A stretch of DNA of 64,000 bases, from positions 62,001 to 126,000 of the forward strand of contig JAGYJE010000003.1 of the NCBI GenBank assembly GCA_018402305.1. The letters are read 5' to 3'. A program made the position numbers and the translations under genes. The notes beneath the pieces are model-generated. The model worked only from the letters and a program-made list of their open reading frames with translations. It had not been told where the DNA came from and did not search any database. The stretch's first letter is position 1, and each line of letters starts with the position of its first letter. This DNA is from Puniceicoccaceae bacterium. Its GTDB lineage: Bacteria > Verrucomicrobiota > Verrucomicrobiia > Opitutales > Coraliomargaritaceae. Below are positions 44,793 through 54,620 of this stretch, one piece after another.

Positions 44793-45074
44793 ATGGAAGC
44801 AACCGCCACACGTAATTCCCGTAAGGTCCTCGTCGGTATCGTCACCAGCCGTTCCGGTGATAAAACCATCAAGGTAACCTACTCTTTCAAGGTTCCGCAC
44901 CCCCTCTACAAAAAAGAGATTAAGCGCAAAACCGTTGTGCACGCACACGATGAGAAGAACGAGTGCGGTATCGGCGACAAGGTCGAAATCATGGAAACCC
45001 GTCCCCTCAGCAAGATGAAGCGCTGGCGTGTGACCAAGGTCCTTGAAGTCGCGCCCAAGCTCGGCGACGAATAG
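44793..45074 (+). CDS. rpsQ: 30S ribosomal protein S17
   Basis: Primary rRNA-binding protein of the 30S body. The 93-residue OB-fold product has the signature SRKVLVGIVTSRSGDKTIKV, VPHPLYKKEIKRKTVVHAHDEKNECGIGDKVEIMETRPLSKMKRWRV, identified by G-V-S---DKT--V, HP-Y-K, HDE-N-C--GD-V-I-ETRPLSK-K-W. Standard for the family. It precedes rplN by 47 bases, a slightly wide gap. Confidence 0.96.
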   Translation: MEATATRNSRKVLVGIVTSRSGDKTIKVTYSFKVPHPLYKKEIKRKTVVHAHDEKNECGIGDKVEIMETRPLSKMKRWRVTKVLEVAPKLGDE

Positions 45075-45121
45075 TTTGCCCAGTCCCCAAATTTTTTTAA
45101 ATCCACCAAGGAGATTTAGTT

Positions 45122-45484
45122 ATGATTCAGATGAACAGCCGCGTCTATGTCGCGGATAATACCGGCGCCAAGTCTGCCGAGATGATCCGCCGCCTGGGCC
45201 AAAACAAAGACACCGCCGATGTTGGCGACGTTGTCGTGTGTGCCGTGAAAGAGGCCGCGACCGATTCCTCCGTGAAGAAGGGTGAAGTTGTTCGGGCCGT
45301 TGTGGTTCGCACGAAGGCACCTGTTCGCCGGAGCGATGGCAGCTACCTGCGTTTCGATAACAATGCCATTGTGATCATCAATGCTGATGGCAACCCCAAG
45401 GGCACCCGTATTTTTGGCCCGGTCGCTCGTGAGCTCCGCGCCAAATATATGAAAATCATTTCACTCGCACCGGAGGTTCTTTAA
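45122..45484 (+). CDS. rplN: 50S ribosomal protein L14
   Basis: Intersubunit-bridge protein. The 120 residues begin [39 protein letters not shown], with DNTGAK, then [27 protein letters not shown] and [25 protein letters not shown]. The family signature ADN-GAK and [22 protein letters not shown] is intact. A Shine-Dalgarno-like AAGGAG is at 45108-45113, one of the few clear ones in the operon. Typical length. Confidence 0.97.
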   Translation: MIQMNSRVYVADNTGAKSAEMIRRLGQNKDTADVGDVVVCAVKEAATDSSVKKGEVVRAVVVRTKAPVRRSDGSYLRFDNNAIVIINADGNPKGTRIFGPVARELRAKYMKIISLAPEVL

Positions 45485-45486
45485 TC

Positions 45487-45732
45487 ATGGCACAAGCAAT
45501 CAAACGCGAACAAGAAGTCGTCGTCATTTCAGGCGCTCACAAAGGCAAGCGCGGGAAAGTACTCTCGGTCAGTCCCGGGGAGCGTGTCCTTGTCGAAGGC
45601 GTGAACATGATCACCAAGTTTGAGCGCAAGACTCAGGAGAACCCCGAGGGCGGCTCCGTTGAGCGTGAGGCGCCGATTCACTACTCGAACGTAATGAGCG
45701 CCGAAAAATACGACGCCAAGCAAAAGAAGTAA
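45487..45732 (+). CDS. rplX: 50S ribosomal protein L24
   Basis: Assembly-initiator protein. The 81 residues carry the KOW motif [36 protein letters not shown], recognised by V--I-G-HKGK-GKV and VLVEGVN. It starts three bases after rplN stops. The operon then ends: rplE, rpsN, rpsH and rplF do not follow, and the next gene (CNNM/CBS protein) is convergent 99 bases on. No clear terminator is seen in that gap. Confidence 0.95.
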   Translation: MAQAIKREQEVVVISGAHKGKRGKVLSVSPGERVLVEGVNMITKFERKTQENPEGGSVEREAPIHYSNVMSAEKYDAKQKK

Positions 45733-45831
45733 GCCGCAATGCAAATTCCTTAGCCACGCTTTGGAACAATCAAGGCTTCTTGGCAGGCTGAGGTGTGTCT
45801 TTCCTTTTCAGCAGGGCGTGCCAGTTCAGCA

Positions 45832-46896
45832 TCAAGCCTCGCGGCGCAATTTACGTTTTTCCGAAAATTGCCGCCGGCGGGCGAGTTCACGCATATCGAT
45901 GGCAGGGTCGTCGTATTCGAATATCTCCTGTCCGATAATGTGTTCAATGACGTCCTCCATTGTGATCACTCCGGACATGGAACCAAACTCGTCGACAGCA
46001 ATGGCCAATTGTTGATGATGCTTTAGGAAGGTTTGCAGGGCATCGGAAGCAGCTGCGTTGTCGGGTATGAAAAGGGCGTCGTGGGCAAGTTCTTTAATGG
46101 AGAGGGCGCTTTTTTCACTGGCTTGCGCTGAAAAAATGTCCCGCCGCCGCACGACCCCGACGATGTTATCCACCTGGTCTTCGTAAACGGGTATTCGGGC
46201 AAAAGGGATATCTTTGGTCTTAGCCATCAATGAACCAACGGTTTCCTCGGCATCGGTGGCAAAGACGACGGTGCGGGGCGTCATGATCTCGTTGACCAAA
46301 AGCTCATCAAGACTGAGTGCATTATTGATCATGTCCCGTTCATTTGCGGTGAGGGTGCCATCCTTGGCGCTCTTCTCCGCCAAAAGTAGAATCTCCTGAT
46401 CGCTGTCTTCCGGGCGCTTGTTGGGGCGCAGTGTATTGCGTACGATCCAGCCGACAATTCGGGAAATCGGCGCCATGACGGCACAAACCCAGGCCAGGGG
46501 AAATATAAGGATGGGCTGAAGGGTGGGCCGGTAGAGGACGCCGATATTTTTCGGGATGATTTCCGAAAAAAACAGAATAGCCACGGCCATGATCGTTGAA
46601 ATCTTGAAAAGGATATTGCTGCCATCGGGCCAAATCTGCACGGCCATACCGCCCACAACTGTCGCCCCAAGTGTGTTCGCCAGGGTGTTTAAGCTGAGAA
46701 TGGCTGAACTGGTTTCCTCCAGATCAACTTTGTATTTTTCCAACTTTTCGCCCCGGCGGGGGTGCACCTTTTTCAACGACTCGATTTCAGCAGTCGTCGT
46801 ACTGAGAATCATTGCTTCAAGGATTGAGCAAAGGGCAGATATGCCGATAGTGAAGGCGACAGCAGAAATAAAAGCGATGGTCATTAGCGATATCAC
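45832..46896 (-). CDS. CNNM/CBS-domain transmembrane protein (hemolysin C/CorC-like)
   Basis: The 354-residue membrane protein has a CNNM/DUF21 region (about 1-190) with helices in IAFISAVAFTIGISALCSILEAMI, LSLNTLANTLGATVVGGMAVQIW and TIMAVAILFFSEIIPKNIGVLY, the last with the SEIIPK motif; then paired CBS domains: VNEIMTPRTVVFATDAEETVGSLMAKTKDIPFARIPVYEDQVDNIVGVVRRRDIF, quoted by IMTPR, PVYE---DNIVGVVR, and DEFGSMSGVITMEDVIEHIIGQEI. The C-terminal CorC_HlyC transporter-associated domain is missing; the protein ends in a basic tail. Possibly a divalent-cation transporter. Confidence 0.9.
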   Translation of the reverse strand: MISLMTIAFISAVAFTIGISALCSILEAMILSTTTAEIESLKKVHPRRGEKLEKYKVDLEETSSAILSLNTLANTLGATVVGGMAVQIWPDGSNILFKISTIMAVAILFFSEIIPKNIGVLYRPTLQPILIFPLAWVCAVMAPISRIVGWIVRNTLRPNKRPEDSDQEILLLAEKSAKDGTLTANERDMINNALSLDELLVNEIMTPRTVVFATDAEETVGSLMAKTKDIPFARIPVYEDQVDNIVGVVRRRDIFSAQASEKSALSIKELAHDALFIPDNAAASDALQTFLKHHQQLAIAVDEFGSMSGVITMEDVIEHIIGQEIFEYDDPAIDMRELARRRQFSEKRKLRREA

Positions 46897-47098
46897 GCTT
46901 GTGGGCGCTTCGAAATAAGCGTCCGAATCTCAAGCAAGCGGATTCGGTATGGTTCTGTCAGTTAAAGGCTTATTTTCAAGGATATTTTCGCTTGAGGGGC
47001 GTATAAATTCTCAAGCTTTAGCGGCTAAAGACTTGACCGCCTTTTGGAATGGAGGATAGTGTCGCAGCTAGTCCTCAAGAATTCTTCAAACCAGCAAG

Positions 47099-47623
47099 AT
47101 GAAAATACCCTCTTTTTCCAACAGTTCTATTTCCCTTCTCGCGCTGGCAGCTTCCAGCATACTGTTTGGCGGTTGCGCCTCGTTCGAGCGGGGTGTGCCC
47201 CAAGAGGTCACGATTTTGTCGTTCCCGACGGAGTCCAGTGTGTACATTAACGGGGAGGCAGCGGGGATCACGCCGATGCAAGTGAAACTCCCGCGCAAGG
47301 TGACCCATGAAATACGCCTCGAGAAACGCGGCTACAACTCAGCGGTCAAATACTTTGCTCCTGTCCCCAATGAGAAGGCTGAAAATTTTATCCGCTTCGG
47401 CTTGAGCCGCGATCTTGGCTACTATGTGGATCTGGAGCCTGGCACGATGCAGGCCGAGTTACTCAGTGACCTCGTCCCCCGCTCAGCCGGCGCCGATCCA
47501 TTTGAGCGCATGGCACAGCAAGCCCTGCTTGCCGATGCCCGTCTTGAGTCGGGCGATCTCTCACCGCTTGAGCATAAGGTGATCATTGAGCAAATCATTG
47601 CTTTCTTCGATGCCGAGTATTAA
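47099..47623 (+). CDS. PEGA-domain lipoprotein
   Basis: 174 residues with a lipoprotein signal (ISLLALAASSILFGGC; lipobox LFGGC, acylated Cys near residue 26) followed by a single PEGA domain: TILSFPTESSVYINGEAAGITPMQVKLPRKVTHEIRLEKRGYNS, recognised by the VYINGE--G-TP----L and H-I-L-K-GY pattern. The rest is helical (LLADARLESGDLSPLEHKVIIEQIIAFFDAEY). A possible cell-wall or envelope role. The last codons GCC GAG TAT TAA are themselves the first unit of an eight-fold 12-bp repeat running past the stop. Confidence 0.85.
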   Translation: MKIPSFSNSSISLLALAASSILFGGCASFERGVPQEVTILSFPTESSVYINGEAAGITPMQVKLPRKVTHEIRLEKRGYNSAVKYFAPVPNEKAENFIRFGLSRDLGYYVDLEPGTMQAELLSDLVPRSAGADPFERMAQQALLADARLESGDLSPLEHKVIIEQIIAFFDAEY

Positions 47624-47707
47624 GTCGAGTATTAAGCCGAGTACTAAGCCGAGTATTAAGCGGATTCCCAGGTCGATTCCCAGGCCGATTCCCGGGCCGA
47701 TTCCCCG
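47612..47707. repeat. 12-bp tandem repeat, eight units, starting in the last codons of the PEGA lipoprotein gene
   Basis: Units 47612, 47624, 47636 and 47648 read G(C/T)CGAGTA(T/C)TAA, so the terminal Glu-Tyr-stop is repeated in frame four times. Units 47660, 47672, 47684 and 47696 diverge to G(C/T)CGATTCCCAG-like or CGGATTCCCAG. Together 96 bases end 51 bases before gcvH. Confidence 0.93.
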
Positions 47708-47758
47708 CAAGCAGACGGCAGACCCGTTTCATCATTTTTTCAGCCCTATTCCGACTCT

Positions 47759-48139
47759 ATGAGCCACGTTCCCGACGCTCTCTACTACACGAAAGACCAC
47801 GAGTGGGTGGAGTTGCACGAAGACGGCACGGCAACGGTGGGCATCACTGATTACGCGCAGGAAAGTCTGGGCGACATTACCTTCGTGGAGTTCCCGCAAA
47901 CCGGAGACACATTCGCCGCGGGAGACACCTTCGGGGTGGTTGAGTCTGTCAAAGCTGCCTCGGATTTGTTCATGCCGCTGAGCGGCGAGGTCGTAGGGAT
48001 TAATGAAGCGGTGGATTCGGAGCCGGAGTTGCTCAATCAAGACCCCTACAAAACCGGGTGGCTCCTCAAAATTCGCCTCGAAGATCCTTCGCAGGTTCAG
48101 GAACTTCTAAAGCCTGAAGCTTACTCAGAGCTGATATAG
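47759..48139 (+). CDS. gcvH: glycine cleavage system H protein
   Basis: Lipoyl carrier of the glycine cleavage complex. The 126 residues show the lipoylated Lys65 in FGVVESVKAASDLFMPLSG, preceded by YTKDHEWVELHEDGTATVGITDYAQESLGDI, in which H-WV and GITDYAQE-LGD are family signatures. gcvT and gcvP are not nearby. A superoxide dismutase gene follows after 10 bp. An alternative role in lipoate supply to other enzymes cannot be excluded for an orphan H protein. Confidence 0.96.
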   Translation: MSHVPDALYYTKDHEWVELHEDGTATVGITDYAQESLGDITFVEFPQTGDTFAAGDTFGVVESVKAASDLFMPLSGEVVGINEAVDSEPELLNQDPYKTGWLLKIRLEDPSQVQELLKPEAYSELI

Positions 48140-48149
48140 GAAAATAGAT

Positions 48150-48953
48150 ATGACTGAAAAACTAAGCCGCCGATCATTCTTCACAAAAACGTTGGCCGCT
48201 AGTGCCGCAGGGGCCGCTGGGGCCGCTGGTTTTGTGCTTCCAAATCTGGTCTCCGGCCGCGAAACGGCGGCGAATCTATCGGGCGTAGACAGCTTCCAAC
48301 TTCCGGATCTACCCTACGCCACGAACGCCTTGGAGCCGGTGATCTCCGCTCAGATTATGGAAATTCACCATGGAAAGCATCATGCGGGCTATGTTCGTAA
48401 TCTAAACGATGCTCTGAAAGCGGTTGGTATACCGGGTGGCGATTTGGGAGTCATCCTGAAAAATCTGTCAAACATTCCCACTGGAGTGCTGGCGAGGGTG
48501 CGACAAAACGGCGGCGGAGCCCTCAATCACGCACTTTTTTGGGATGTGATGAGCCCTCAAGAAGGTGGTGGCGGTGGTCAACCAAATGGTGCGCTCGCGC
48601 GTGCGATCAACACTAAATGGGGTGGGTTCGAAGCGTTCAAAAACGCATTCTCGGCTCTGGCCGGAGGTGTTTTTGGGAGCGGTTGGGCTTGGCTCTCGGT
48701 GGACGCAGGGGGTCGGCTTTTTATCAGCCAAACCGCGAATCAGGATAACCCGCTGATGCGTCCCTACGTGGCGGAATCCGGAACCCCGATACTGGGCCTG
48801 GATGTGTGGGAGCATGCCTATTATCTGCAATACGAAAACCGGCGGGGCGACTATATCAAAAGCTGGTGGAATGTGGTCGACTGGGATAATGTGGCGCAGC
48901 GCTACGCGGTAGCACTGCGCGGTGAGATGATTGTTGAACCGCTGAAGAGCTGA
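48150..48953 (+). CDS. Tat-exported superoxide dismutase (Mn/Fe family)
   Basis: Disproportionates superoxide outside the cytoplasm. The 267-residue product begins with a twin-arginine signal (SRRSFFTKTLAASAAG), then a standard SOD domain: metal ligands H73 (EIHHGKHHAGY), H127 (LNHALFW), D218 and H222 (LDVWEHAYY). GSGWAWL is at about 177 and TANQDNPL (about 195) is the Mn-type form. So export with a folded, metal-loaded enzyme through Tat is predicted, in the periplasm. The gene is 10 bp behind gcvH. Confidence 0.92.
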   Translation: MTEKLSRRSFFTKTLAASAAGAAGAAGFVLPNLVSGRETAANLSGVDSFQLPDLPYATNALEPVISAQIMEIHHGKHHAGYVRNLNDALKAVGIPGGDLGVILKNLSNIPTGVLARVRQNGGGALNHALFWDVMSPQEGGGGGQPNGALARAINTKWGGFEAFKNAFSALAGGVFGSGWAWLSVDAGGRLFISQTANQDNPLMRPYVAESGTPILGLDVWEHAYYLQYENRRGDYIKSWWNVVDWDNVAQRYAVALRGEMIVEPLKS

Positions 48954-48957
48954 GCGA

Positions 48958-50073
48958 TCAGAGATCGATCTGCTCGACGATTTCCAGATCGTAACCGTCG
49001 ATGCCGACCACTTTCCGCTGTGTGCTGGACATCAGACGTATTTGTTTGAGACCCAATTCGACGAGAATCTGGGCTCCGATTCCGTAATCGCGAAAATCCA
49101 TTTTGGTTGGGCCCACATCTTTGAGGTCGGCCTGGCTTGCGCCTTCAATAATGCAAACGCCACCCTGCGGTTGTTCGATGTAGAGCAGCACGCCGTGGCC
49201 TTCCTCGGCGATGCGCTCCATGGCGAGGCTGAGGGCTTTGTAACCACCGAGTGCGGATGAGCGGAAAATGTCCCCCAGGAGGTTTTCACTTTGGACCCGG
49301 ACAAGGGTGGGGGCTTTGTCCAGCTTGCCCATGCTGAGCGCGATGTGCTGGCGGTTGTCGAGGATGCTCCGGAAAATATGCAAATCGAAGGTACCGAACT
49401 CGGACTCAAAGGGCTTGGTCAAAATGTGCTCGATCAGCTTGTCCCGGGTATGGCGGTATTCGATTAGATCCGAGATCGAGATTAGTTTCAGCCCGTGCTT
49501 TGCCTTGAACTCAATGAGGTCGGGCAGGCGGGCAAGTGTGCCGTCTTCGTTAAGAATCTCGCAGATCACGCCACTTGGGTTGAGGCCAGCCAGCTGCGCC
49601 AGATCGACAGCGGCCTCGGTGTGGCCCGCGCGTTGCAGCACCCCGCCGGGGCGGGCGCGCAGGGGAAATACATGGCCCGGTTGCACGAGCCTATCGGGCT
49701 CAGACTTCGGGTCCCCCAATATACGGATCGTTTCCGCGCGGTCGTAGGCACTGATCCCGGTGGTGATACCCTCCGCCGCGTCGACTGAAATGGCGAAGTC
49801 CGTCTGTTGGGATTCGCGGTTTTCCGAAGCCATCGGGCTGATTCCCAGACGCCGGAGTTGGTGCGAAAGCATGGGCACGCAAATGAGGCCGCGGGCGTGC
49901 AGAATCATTTGATTCACCGCATGGGGGGTCACTTTGGACGCCGCCATAACGAGATCGCCCTCGTTTTCACGCGATTCATCATCGGTCACGATGACCATCT
50001 TACCCTCCGCGATATCGGCGATGGCGGCATCAATGGAATCGAAAGGGTTCTCGGGTGTGGCTGGCTTGCTCAT
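48958..50073 (-). CDS. ribBA: 3,4-dihydroxy-2-butanone 4-phosphate synthase with degenerate GTP cyclohydrolase II domain
   Basis: Riboflavin precursor enzyme. The N-terminal half (about 1-205) is an intact Rib[34 protein letters not shown], the [12 protein letters not shown] segment and [11 protein letters not shown]. The C-terminal half (about 210-371) aligns with RibA by order, but the zinc motif (normally C-10-C-x-C in a SECLTGD--GS-RCDCG stretch) reads [16 protein letters not shown], with no Cys, and the catalytic loop (normally R-EGRGIGL) reads EQPQGGVCI. The end [15 protein letters not shown] is preserved. So RibA activity is probably lost and a separate ribA is expected elsewhere. Confidence 0.9.
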   Translation of the reverse strand: MSKPATPENPFDSIDAAIADIAEGKMVIVTDDESRENEGDLVMAASKVTPHAVNQMILHARGLICVPMLSHQLRRLGISPMASENRESQQTDFAISVDAAEGITTGISAYDRAETIRILGDPKSEPDRLVQPGHVFPLRARPGGVLQRAGHTEAAVDLAQLAGLNPSGVICEILNEDGTLARLPDLIEFKAKHGLKLISISDLIEYRHTRDKLIEHILTKPFESEFGTFDLHIFRSILDNRQHIALSMGKLDKAPTLVRVQSENLLGDIFRSSALGGYKALSLAMERIAEEGHGVLLYIEQPQGGVCIIEGASQADLKDVGPTKMDFRDYGIGAQILVELGLKQIRLMSSTQRKVVGIDGYDLEIVEQIDL

Positions 50074-50208
50074 CAGTATTTAAATCAACCGATGACGCTA
50101 TTTCCGACTTCACTCAAGAGCAAGGCGGGAATTGAATTCACGAAAATCATCCGGGTGAGGTCTGCTTCAAACCTTGCATTTCGAACGAGCCGAACAAATG
50201 GTAGTCGC

Positions 50209-51351
50209 ATGTCCAGTTTCGACCCCAACAAAAAGGTTTACCCCGCCCAAGGTGGCACTTTTAGCATGATTGATCTGTTGCGCAGTTTTGCCGACCCCGA
50301 GCTCGAGGTGGAAGGTATTTCGCGTATTTCCGACCTGCATATGAAAGTCGGCGAACCGGTTCGCTATCGTTTCGATGGTGACTTGGAGACCATTGAGGGG
50401 GGCGTTCCCTTGTCTGAGGAGGTGCTGAAAGAGCTGGTTTTTGCGCTGCTCAACGAAGATCAGCGGAAGGCTTTGATCGACAACCCGAGAAATGATATCG
50501 ATACCGGTTACTTCTGGGAGGAGCCCGGGATTAATTTTCGACTGAACGTGTTTCATGACCGCGACGGTCTAGCCTGCGTCATGCGGATGCTCCCGAAGCA
50601 TATCCCCGAGATTGATGAACTCGGATTCATGAATCCCCAGGTTTGGCAGGATATAGCGGCTTTGAAGCAAGGACTGGTCCTCGTGACCGGAGTCACGGGG
50701 AGCGGTAAGTCGACCACGATTGCCAGCATCATTGACCATATCAACAAGAGTCAAAAAGCCCGGATCATTACTTTGGAGGACCCGATTGAATATATCTTCC
50801 GCAGTGAGCAGTCGCTGATTTCGCAGCGGGAGCTAGGGAAACATCTGACGGATTTCCCCAACGGTCTGCGCAGTGCCCTCCGCGAAAATCCGGATATTAT
50901 TTACGTCGGCGAGATTCGTGACGCCACGACGGCGCAACTGGCGCTGACCGCCGCCGAAACGGGCCACCTCGTTTTGACGACGCTGCACACCAAGGATGTT
51001 AAGGGCACCTTCAGCCGCATCATCGATATGTTCCCGGCGGAACGGTCTAACGAGATCGCCGCACAGCTTTCTTTTTCAGTTGCTTACTCAATCAGTCAAA
51101 AGCTGCTTGCCCGAAAATCCGGGGCGGGGCGGATTCCTGTCTTCGAGGTGCTGAAAAACAATCTGGGCGTGGCCAATCTGGTGCGGACGGGCAAGCTACA
51201 CCAAATTTACAGTAAGATGGAGACGGGGCTGAATGACGGGATGAATACCCTTGAACAGCACCTCATTCAACTGGTTGAAGACGGGGTGGTCTCGAAAGAA
51301 GAGGCGGTCGCGCATGCGAACGATGCCAATATCATCAGCCGCCTGGAGTGA
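50209..51351 (+). CDS. PilT-like type IV pilus/secretion ATPase
   Basis: Hexameric ATPase of the secretion superfamily. The ATG at 50209 ([12 protein letters not shown]) gives 380 residues; earlier in-frame codons inside the ribBA antisense strand are rejected. Walker A is [14 protein letters not shown], with the Asp box [17 protein letters not shown] and the His box [13 protein letters not shown]. The N-terminal PAS-like half ([20 protein letters not shown]) is typical of PilT/PilU rather than GspE. No pilin or pilB gene is adjacent, so a retraction role is inferred from family. Divergent from ribBA by 135 bases. Confidence 0.9.
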   Translation: MSSFDPNKKVYPAQGGTFSMIDLLRSFADPELEVEGISRISDLHMKVGEPVRYRFDGDLETIEGGVPLSEEVLKELVFALLNEDQRKALIDNPRNDIDTGYFWEEPGINFRLNVFHDRDGLACVMRMLPKHIPEIDELGFMNPQVWQDIAALKQGLVLVTGVTGSGKSTTIASIIDHINKSQKARIITLEDPIEYIFRSEQSLISQRELGKHLTDFPNGLRSALRENPDIIYVGEIRDATTAQLALTAAETGHLVLTTLHTKDVKGTFSRIIDMFPAERSNEIAAQLSFSVAYSISQKLLARKSGAGRIPVFEVLKNNLGVANLVRTGKLHQIYSKMETGLNDGMNTLEQHLIQLVEDGVVSKEEAVAHANDANIISRLE

Positions 51352-51420
51352 TTCGGGATAATTGGGGCGAGTGGATTAGATTTGCCAATGGGCACCAGGC
51401 GTGAACATTTTTAAAGCCCT

Positions 51421-52818
51421 ATGGCAGACGGTAAAAAGCAAGCGACGTGGGGTGGACGGTTTTCTGAAGGACCGGCTGCATTGATGCTGCGCATCGGTGA
51501 GTCGGTCTCATTCGACCAAAGACTCGCTCGCTTTGATGTGCAGGGCAGTCAGGCGCAGGCCGCCATGTTGGCTCACGTGGGCATCATCACGGACGGGGAG
51601 CGCGATGCGATCTGTGCCGGCCTGGACGCGATTTTGGAAAAGGTTGAAGCCGGTCGCTTCGACTGGGATCCGGCGCTGGAAGATGTGCACATGAATATCG
51701 AGCAGGCCCTGACGGAGGCAATTCCTGCCGCAGCCAAACTCCACACGGCCCGCAGCCGGAATGATCAGGTCGCCACGGATATGCGGCTTTGGTTTAAATT
51801 TGCCTGCGCGGAGGTGGATGCGTCGCTGACCGCGGTCATCGCAGCCCTGGTGGATCTGGCGGATCGCACCCGCGACGTGATTATCCCCGGCTATACGCAT
51901 TTGCAGCGGGCCCAGCCCGTCTCGATGGCCCATCATTTGCTGGCTTACGTGGAGATGTTTGCCCGCGACCGGACGCGGATCGCTGCCGTTAAGGAGCAAG
52001 CCAATGCCTGCCCGCTTGGCTCCGGTGCGATCGCCGGCACGACGCTGCCAATTGATCGGGAGTTCGTCGCCAGAGAATTGGGCTTTGTCGATGCAGAGGG
52101 GCGTCCGCGCGTCACACAAAACAGCATGGATGCCGTCAGCGACCGGGATCTCTTTATCGATTTTGCTTCGGCCTGCTCGGTGGTGGGGGTTCACCTTTCC
52201 CGTTTTTCGGAGGATTTGATCCTTTGGAGCAGCGCGGAGTTCGGCTACGTGTCCCTGCCGGATGCTTTTACGACAGGTTCCAGCCTCATGCCCCAGAAAA
52301 AGAACCCGGATGCCTTTGAATTGATTCGCGGTAAATCGGCTCGCCTGACGGGGAATTTGCAGATGTTGCTCACCATGGTGAAGGGCCTGCCACTTACCTA
52401 TAATCGTGATTTGCAGGAGGATAAACCGCCGGTTTTCGACAGCTTTGACCAGTGCAAGCTAATGCTGGATTGCGTCGCTGCCTGTCTGCCTGGAGTCGTC
52501 GCCAACGCAGTCCGCTGCGCCGCTGCCGTGGCGGACCCGGCGCTTTTAGCGACTGATGTGGTCGACTATCTGGTGAAAAAAGGGGTGCCCTTCCGTGAGG
52601 CGCACCACGTGGTGGGTGCGCTGGTGGGATTGAGCGAGCGGTTGCAGCTGCCGCTCAATGAACTTCCCTTTGACGAGGTTTCGAAGGTACACGCGGCGCT
52701 CGGTGAAGACTGGGTCGAGGCATTCGACCTTGAGAAAGCGCTGGCCGCGCGCGATAAACCCGGTATGCCGGGTCCGATGCAGGTGGCGGCACGTATCGAG
52801 TTTTGGCGTCAGGCTTAA
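51421..52818 (+). CDS. argH: argininosuccinate lyase
   Basis: Last step of arginine synthesis, splitting argininosuccinate to arginine and fumarate. At 465 residues it is the normal size. The start WGGRFSEGP is canonical. Blocks: [38 protein letters not shown]-like [18 protein letters not shown], and the signature [20 protein letters not shown] with catalytic Ser. Follows pilT by 69 bp; argG is not in the window. Stops 46 bases before the convergent CvfB-like gene. Confidence 0.97.
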   Translation: MADGKKQATWGGRFSEGPAALMLRIGESVSFDQRLARFDVQGSQAQAAMLAHVGIITDGERDAICAGLDAILEKVEAGRFDWDPALEDVHMNIEQALTEAIPAAAKLHTARSRNDQVATDMRLWFKFACAEVDASLTAVIAALVDLADRTRDVIIPGYTHLQRAQPVSMAHHLLAYVEMFARDRTRIAAVKEQANACPLGSGAIAGTTLPIDREFVARELGFVDAEGRPRVTQNSMDAVSDRDLFIDFASACSVVGVHLSRFSEDLILWSSAEFGYVSLPDAFTTGSSLMPQKKNPDAFELIRGKSARLTGNLQMLLTMVKGLPLTYNRDLQEDKPPVFDSFDQCKLMLDCVAACLPGVVANAVRCAAAVADPALLATDVVDYLVKKGVPFREAHHVVGALVGLSERLQLPLNELPFDEVSKVHAALGEDWVEAFDLEKALAARDKPGMPGPMQVAARIEFWRQA

Positions 52819-52864
52819 TCGCTTCGGTCTACTGAGTCGATCCGGCTGAGCAGCTTCGTACTAT

Positions 52865-53707
52865 TCAGTCAGGGACGAGCCGAATGCCGCTTTCCTCAAT
52901 AAGAATGCGCCTCGCCTTATAAAGCCGGCCAAGGGCTTGCTTGAAGGCTTTTTTACTGGTGTCGAAGGTGGTGCGTATGGCCTCGGGGCTGCTTTTGTCG
53001 TTGAAGGAAAGATGGCCACCCGCAGCGTTCAGTTCGTGGAGAATGCGCGCGCTGATCGCATCCACCCGACTGTAGCCGGCGGGATCGCGGCGGAGGTCGA
53101 TTTTTCCGTCGCTGTGCACCTTGCGGATGTAGCCGGTAAACTGGTCCCCGGGCTCGAGTTGATCGGAATTCTCTTCGTGGTAAAGGAGCCCGCGATAGCG
53201 TTTATCGACGATGGCCTTATACCCCAGAGGGGAATCCCCATAAATAATGACCTGCACCGTATCGTTGGGGGCGTAGGGTGGTTTTTCGGGCGGTAGATGG
53301 TTATGCAGGCGCGTCGAGGCGACGACTCGGTTTGTGTATTCGTCGACGTAGACTGCCACAATGGCACCGTCCCCCTCGCGGAAGCGGAGGTTACCCTGCT
53401 CACGGTAAGGTAAGAGGAGGTCCTTACTCAAGCCCCAGTCAAGAAATGCACCGGTATTCGGATGGACGCTGACGACCTCCAGATAGGCGAACTCTCCGGC
53501 TTTGGCATAGGGCTGCTCCGTGGTGGCGACGAGTCGGTCCTCTGAATCGTTGTAGATGAAAACATCGACTTTGGCCCCGGACTGCATCTCCGGTGTGACG
53601 TAGCGGTTGGGCAGTAGGATGGGCCCCAGTTGCCCGCCATCGAGGTAGAGCCCGTGGTCGCTCTTTTCCTGGATAGTGAGCGTGTTGTCGCGTCCGATTT
53701 CAGCCAT
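52865..53707 (-). CDS. S1-domain RNA-binding protein, CvfB/YitL family
   Basis: The 280 residues contain several OB/S1 units and a C-terminal winged helix. The first unit is [28 protein letters not shown]; then [28 protein letters not shown] matches the S1 core G-F-DWG--KDL--P. The third is [21 protein letters not shown]. The C-terminus [29 protein letters not shown] has the form of the wHTH seen in CvfB/YitL (SK--FK-A-G-L-K-R-I). The usual role is post-transcriptional regulation. It lies six bases from the end of the polyprenyl synthase gene. Confidence 0.88.
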   Translation of the reverse strand: MAEIGRDNTLTIQEKSDHGLYLDGGQLGPILLPNRYVTPEMQSGAKVDVFIYNDSEDRLVATTEQPYAKAGEFAYLEVVSVHPNTGAFLDWGLSKDLLLPYREQGNLRFREGDGAIVAVYVDEYTNRVVASTRLHNHLPPEKPPYAPNDTVQVIIYGDSPLGYKAIVDKRYRGLLYHEENSDQLEPGDQFTGYIRKVHSDGKIDLRRDPAGYSRVDAISARILHELNAAGGHLSFNDKSSPEAIRTTFDTSKKAFKQALGRLYKARRILIEESGIRLVPD

Positions 53708-53713
53708 GAATAT

Positions 53714-54616
53714 TCAGTGGATACGGGTTTCCAGATCGCCGGCGAGTGCAATTAGGAGGGTATTGGCACCGCCGAGTGTTTTAAGTGCATCGATGGCCGC
53801 TTTCGTATGGCGCCGGGCCTCGGAGCGGGCACCATCGATGCCGTGCAAGACTACATAGGTCGATTTTTCGGCAGCGGCATCGTGACCCACAGGTTTGCCC
53901 ATGGCGGCTTGATCGGAGGTCGCATCGAGGATGTCATCGACGATTTGAAAGGCCATGCCGAGGTGGTAGCCGGCCGTTTCAATGAGTCGGCGCGGATCCT
54001 GCCCGGGCTGACAGAATGCGAGGCCCATCTGTAATGCTGCGGTGAGTAGTGCAGCTGTTTTATTTTCGTGAATGAAGCGCAAAGTATCCGGGTCGAGAGC
54101 TTTCCCCTCGTTTTCAACGTCCTCTTGCTGCCCGCCGATCAGGCGTGTGCTGCCACTGGCTTCCGCGAGAATGCCAACGAGTGCGTTTGCCAGAGAAGGT
54201 CGCTCGCGGTAGGCGTGACTCAGGAGTTGGAAGGCGTAGGTCAGCAACGCATCGCCTGCCAGGATAGCGGTGGCCTCGTCGAATCGGGTGTGGCAACTGG
54301 GGCGTCCGCGGCGCAGAGCACTGTTGTCGAGTGCTGGCAGGTCGTCGTGGATTAGGGTATAGGTGTGCAGACACTCAATCGCTACGGCTGCGGGTATCGG
54401 GTCGGCTTCAGATGGAAACAGCTCGCTGGTCGCTATGAGCAGAACCGGCCGGATTCGCTTGCCCCCGGCTTCTAGGGAATAGCGCATGGCGGCGTGTAGG
54501 CGCGCCGGTCGAGTCGTGCACGGTGGAAGCCACTCAGCGATGCCCGCTTCAATCCGTTTCCGGTAAGACTCCAAATTTTCTTTTAATAATCGATCCACGC
54601 CGCTACGGTGTAGCAT
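53714..54616 (-). CDS. polyprenyl diphosphate synthase (farnesyl/geranylgeranyl type)
   Basis: Chain-length-determining prenyltransferase. About 300 residues from ATG 54616; an upstream start at 54670 would invade the divergent gene. First Asp-rich motif is HDDLPALDNSALRRGRPS (DDxxxxD), with a two-residue insertion typical of bacterial short-chain synthases; second is QIVDDILDATS. Basic RIRPVLL (K/R-lined IPP site) precedes. IspA-like length suggests C15 or C20 product; the exact chain length depends on residues I cannot resolve. It is divergent from the DUF4013 gene with only four bases between the start codons. Confidence 0.92.
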   Translation of the reverse strand: MLHRSGVDRLLKENLESYRKRIEAGIAEWLPPCTTRPARLHAAMRYSLEAGGKRIRPVLLIATSELFPSEADPIPAAVAIECLHTYTLIHDDLPALDNSALRRGRPSCHTRFDEATAILAGDALLTYAFQLLSHAYRERPSLANALVGILAEASGSTRLIGGQQEDVENEGKALDPDTLRFIHENKTAALLTAALQMGLAFCQPGQDPRRLIETAGYHLGMAFQIVDDILDATSDQAAMGKPVGHDAAAEKSTYVVLHGIDGARSEARRHTKAAIDALKTLGGANTLLIALAGDLETRIH

Positions 54617-54620
54617 ATCA

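Noticed and set aside
47624..47758. glycine riboswitch upstream of gcvH
   Set aside because: The space is taken by the 12-bp tandem repeat and lacks the conserved glycine aptamer cores.
50074..50208. FMN riboswitch upstream of ribBA
   Set aside because: No AGGRYG-type conserved motifs or multi-stem layout were seen in the 135-base region.
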